Shown: one piece after another, positions 5,888 through 6,243 of the stretch
Layout: every line of letters starts with the position of its first letter
How positions within the stretch are numbered: the stretch's first letter is position 1
Assembly: GCA_946481605.1 (NCBI GenBank)
Contig: CAMLPA010000206.1
Location: forward strand, 1 to 6,243
Origin: an uncultured Flavihumibacter sp.
GTDB taxonomy: Bacteria; Bacteroidota; Bacteroidia; Chitinophagales; Chitinophagaceae
DNA length: 6,243 nucleotides
Direction: 5' to 3'
The notes under the pieces: generated by a model
What the model saw: the letters and a program-made list of their open reading frames with translations, nothing else
Told to the model about the DNA's origin: nothing
The model's database searches: none
Made by a program: the position numbers and the translations under genes

Positions 5888-6243
5888 ATGGAGCATTGCC
5901 TCAATTGCGAACATGAACTTACGGCGGATGATCGTTTTTGTCCTAAATGTGCGCAAAAAGCGCATACACACCGGTTAACGCTGGCGCATTTTTTCCATGA
6001 ATTCTTTCATGCGTTCACGCATACCGACAAGGGAATCCTGCATTTATTGAAAGCGCTGGCTCTACGTCCGGGAACAGTAGCGCGGGAATATATGGCGGGA
6101 AAAAGAAAGAAGTATTTTAACCCATTCACCTTTTTTCTGCTCATTATGGGGTTGTTTGTTTTTACCGGAACGGTATTCCGGAAATCCGATATAGCCGTTC
6201 GTCCGGATGAACAGGTGTTGCAACGGATTCCTTCGGAGGAAGG
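5888..6243 (+). CDS. DUF3667 zinc-ribbon membrane protein (partial, N-terminal 118 residues)
   Basis: The frame opens at the ATG at 5888 and is still open at the right edge, so the C-terminal part is missing. It begins MEHCLNCEHELTADDRFCPK with cysteines 4, 7, 18 and 21, a CxxC-x10-CxxC zinc ribbon. This is followed by the amphipathic HRLTLAHFFHEFFHAFTHTDKG segment, LRPGTVAREYMAGKRKKYFNPF (59-80) and a first transmembrane helix (about 80-97). The 'RPG...EY..GKR..Y.NP' block is the signature of DUF3667, a Bacteroidota membrane family of unknown function. AGAGGAA (5869-5875) lies 12 nt before the ATG, a spaced but plausible ribosome binding site. TATATTAG (5863-5870) is a possible but very close -7 box with no good -33 partner. 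The gene is divergent from the TraB/GumN gene. No function is proposed; a membrane or metal-related role would be a guess. Confidence 0.88.
   Translation, partial: MEHCLNCEHELTADDRFCPKCAQKAHTHRLTLAHFFHEFFHAFTHTDKGILHLLKALALRPGTVAREYMAGKRKKYFNPFTFFLLIMGLFVFTGTVFRKSDIAVRPDEQVLQRIPSEE

Noticed and set aside
1..6243. CRISPR arrays, tRNA or rRNA genes, insertion sequences, phage genes
   Set aside because: No regularly spaced repeats, no cloverleaf or rRNA-like stretches and no transposase or integrase motifs were seen on either strand.

Overview
The window looks like chromosomal DNA of a Bacteroidota bacterium, probably Chitinophagia/Sphingobacteriia-like. The evidence is a DUF3667 protein with an N-terminal zinc ribbon, a large periplasmic TraB/GumN protein with the typical 'ASA|Q' signal-peptide end, weak or absent Shine-Dalgarno sequences, and a near-perfect Bacteroidota promoter (TTGG, 19 bp, TATCTTTG, against the consensus TTTG-N19-TAnnTTTG). 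The lineage below phylum is an inference from style, not a database match.

Layout: positions 1-2077 hold a minus-strand assimilatory sulfate reduction operon, transcribed cysH, cysD, cysN. CysD and CysN form the GTP-driven ATP sulfurylase that makes adenosine 5'-phosphosulfate (APS). CysH carries the four iron-sulfur cysteines of an APS reductase, so APS can go straight to sulfite without an APS kinase step. cysN is cut by the left edge. Positions 2078-2345 are a 268-bp control region. Positions 2346-5789 encode one 1147-residue secreted protein: TraB/TIKI-like domain, three divergent copies of a beta-rich module, a HEAT-like helical region and a small C-terminal domain. After a 98-bp divergent gap, the start of a DUF3667 zinc-ribbon membrane protein runs off the right edge on the plus strand.

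The control region in front of cysH is the most interesting part. It contains: (a) a strong promoter; (b) a 20-bp element present twice in inverted orientation, flanking the promoter, whose dyad arms co-vary (TCTA/TAGA in one copy, TCCA/TGGA in the other), as expected for a repressor or activator site; (c) a roughly 145-nt leader with a small reading frame ending in three consecutive cysteine codons and a stop; and (d) a 15-nt segment of that frame that can pair with the cysH start codon region (12 Watson-Crick pairs plus one G-U). Together these suggest two layers of control of cysteine synthesis: a DNA-binding regulator at the promoter and a cysteine-sensing leader peptide acting on cysH translation. 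The leader model is an inference from sequence and has not been tested against homologues here.
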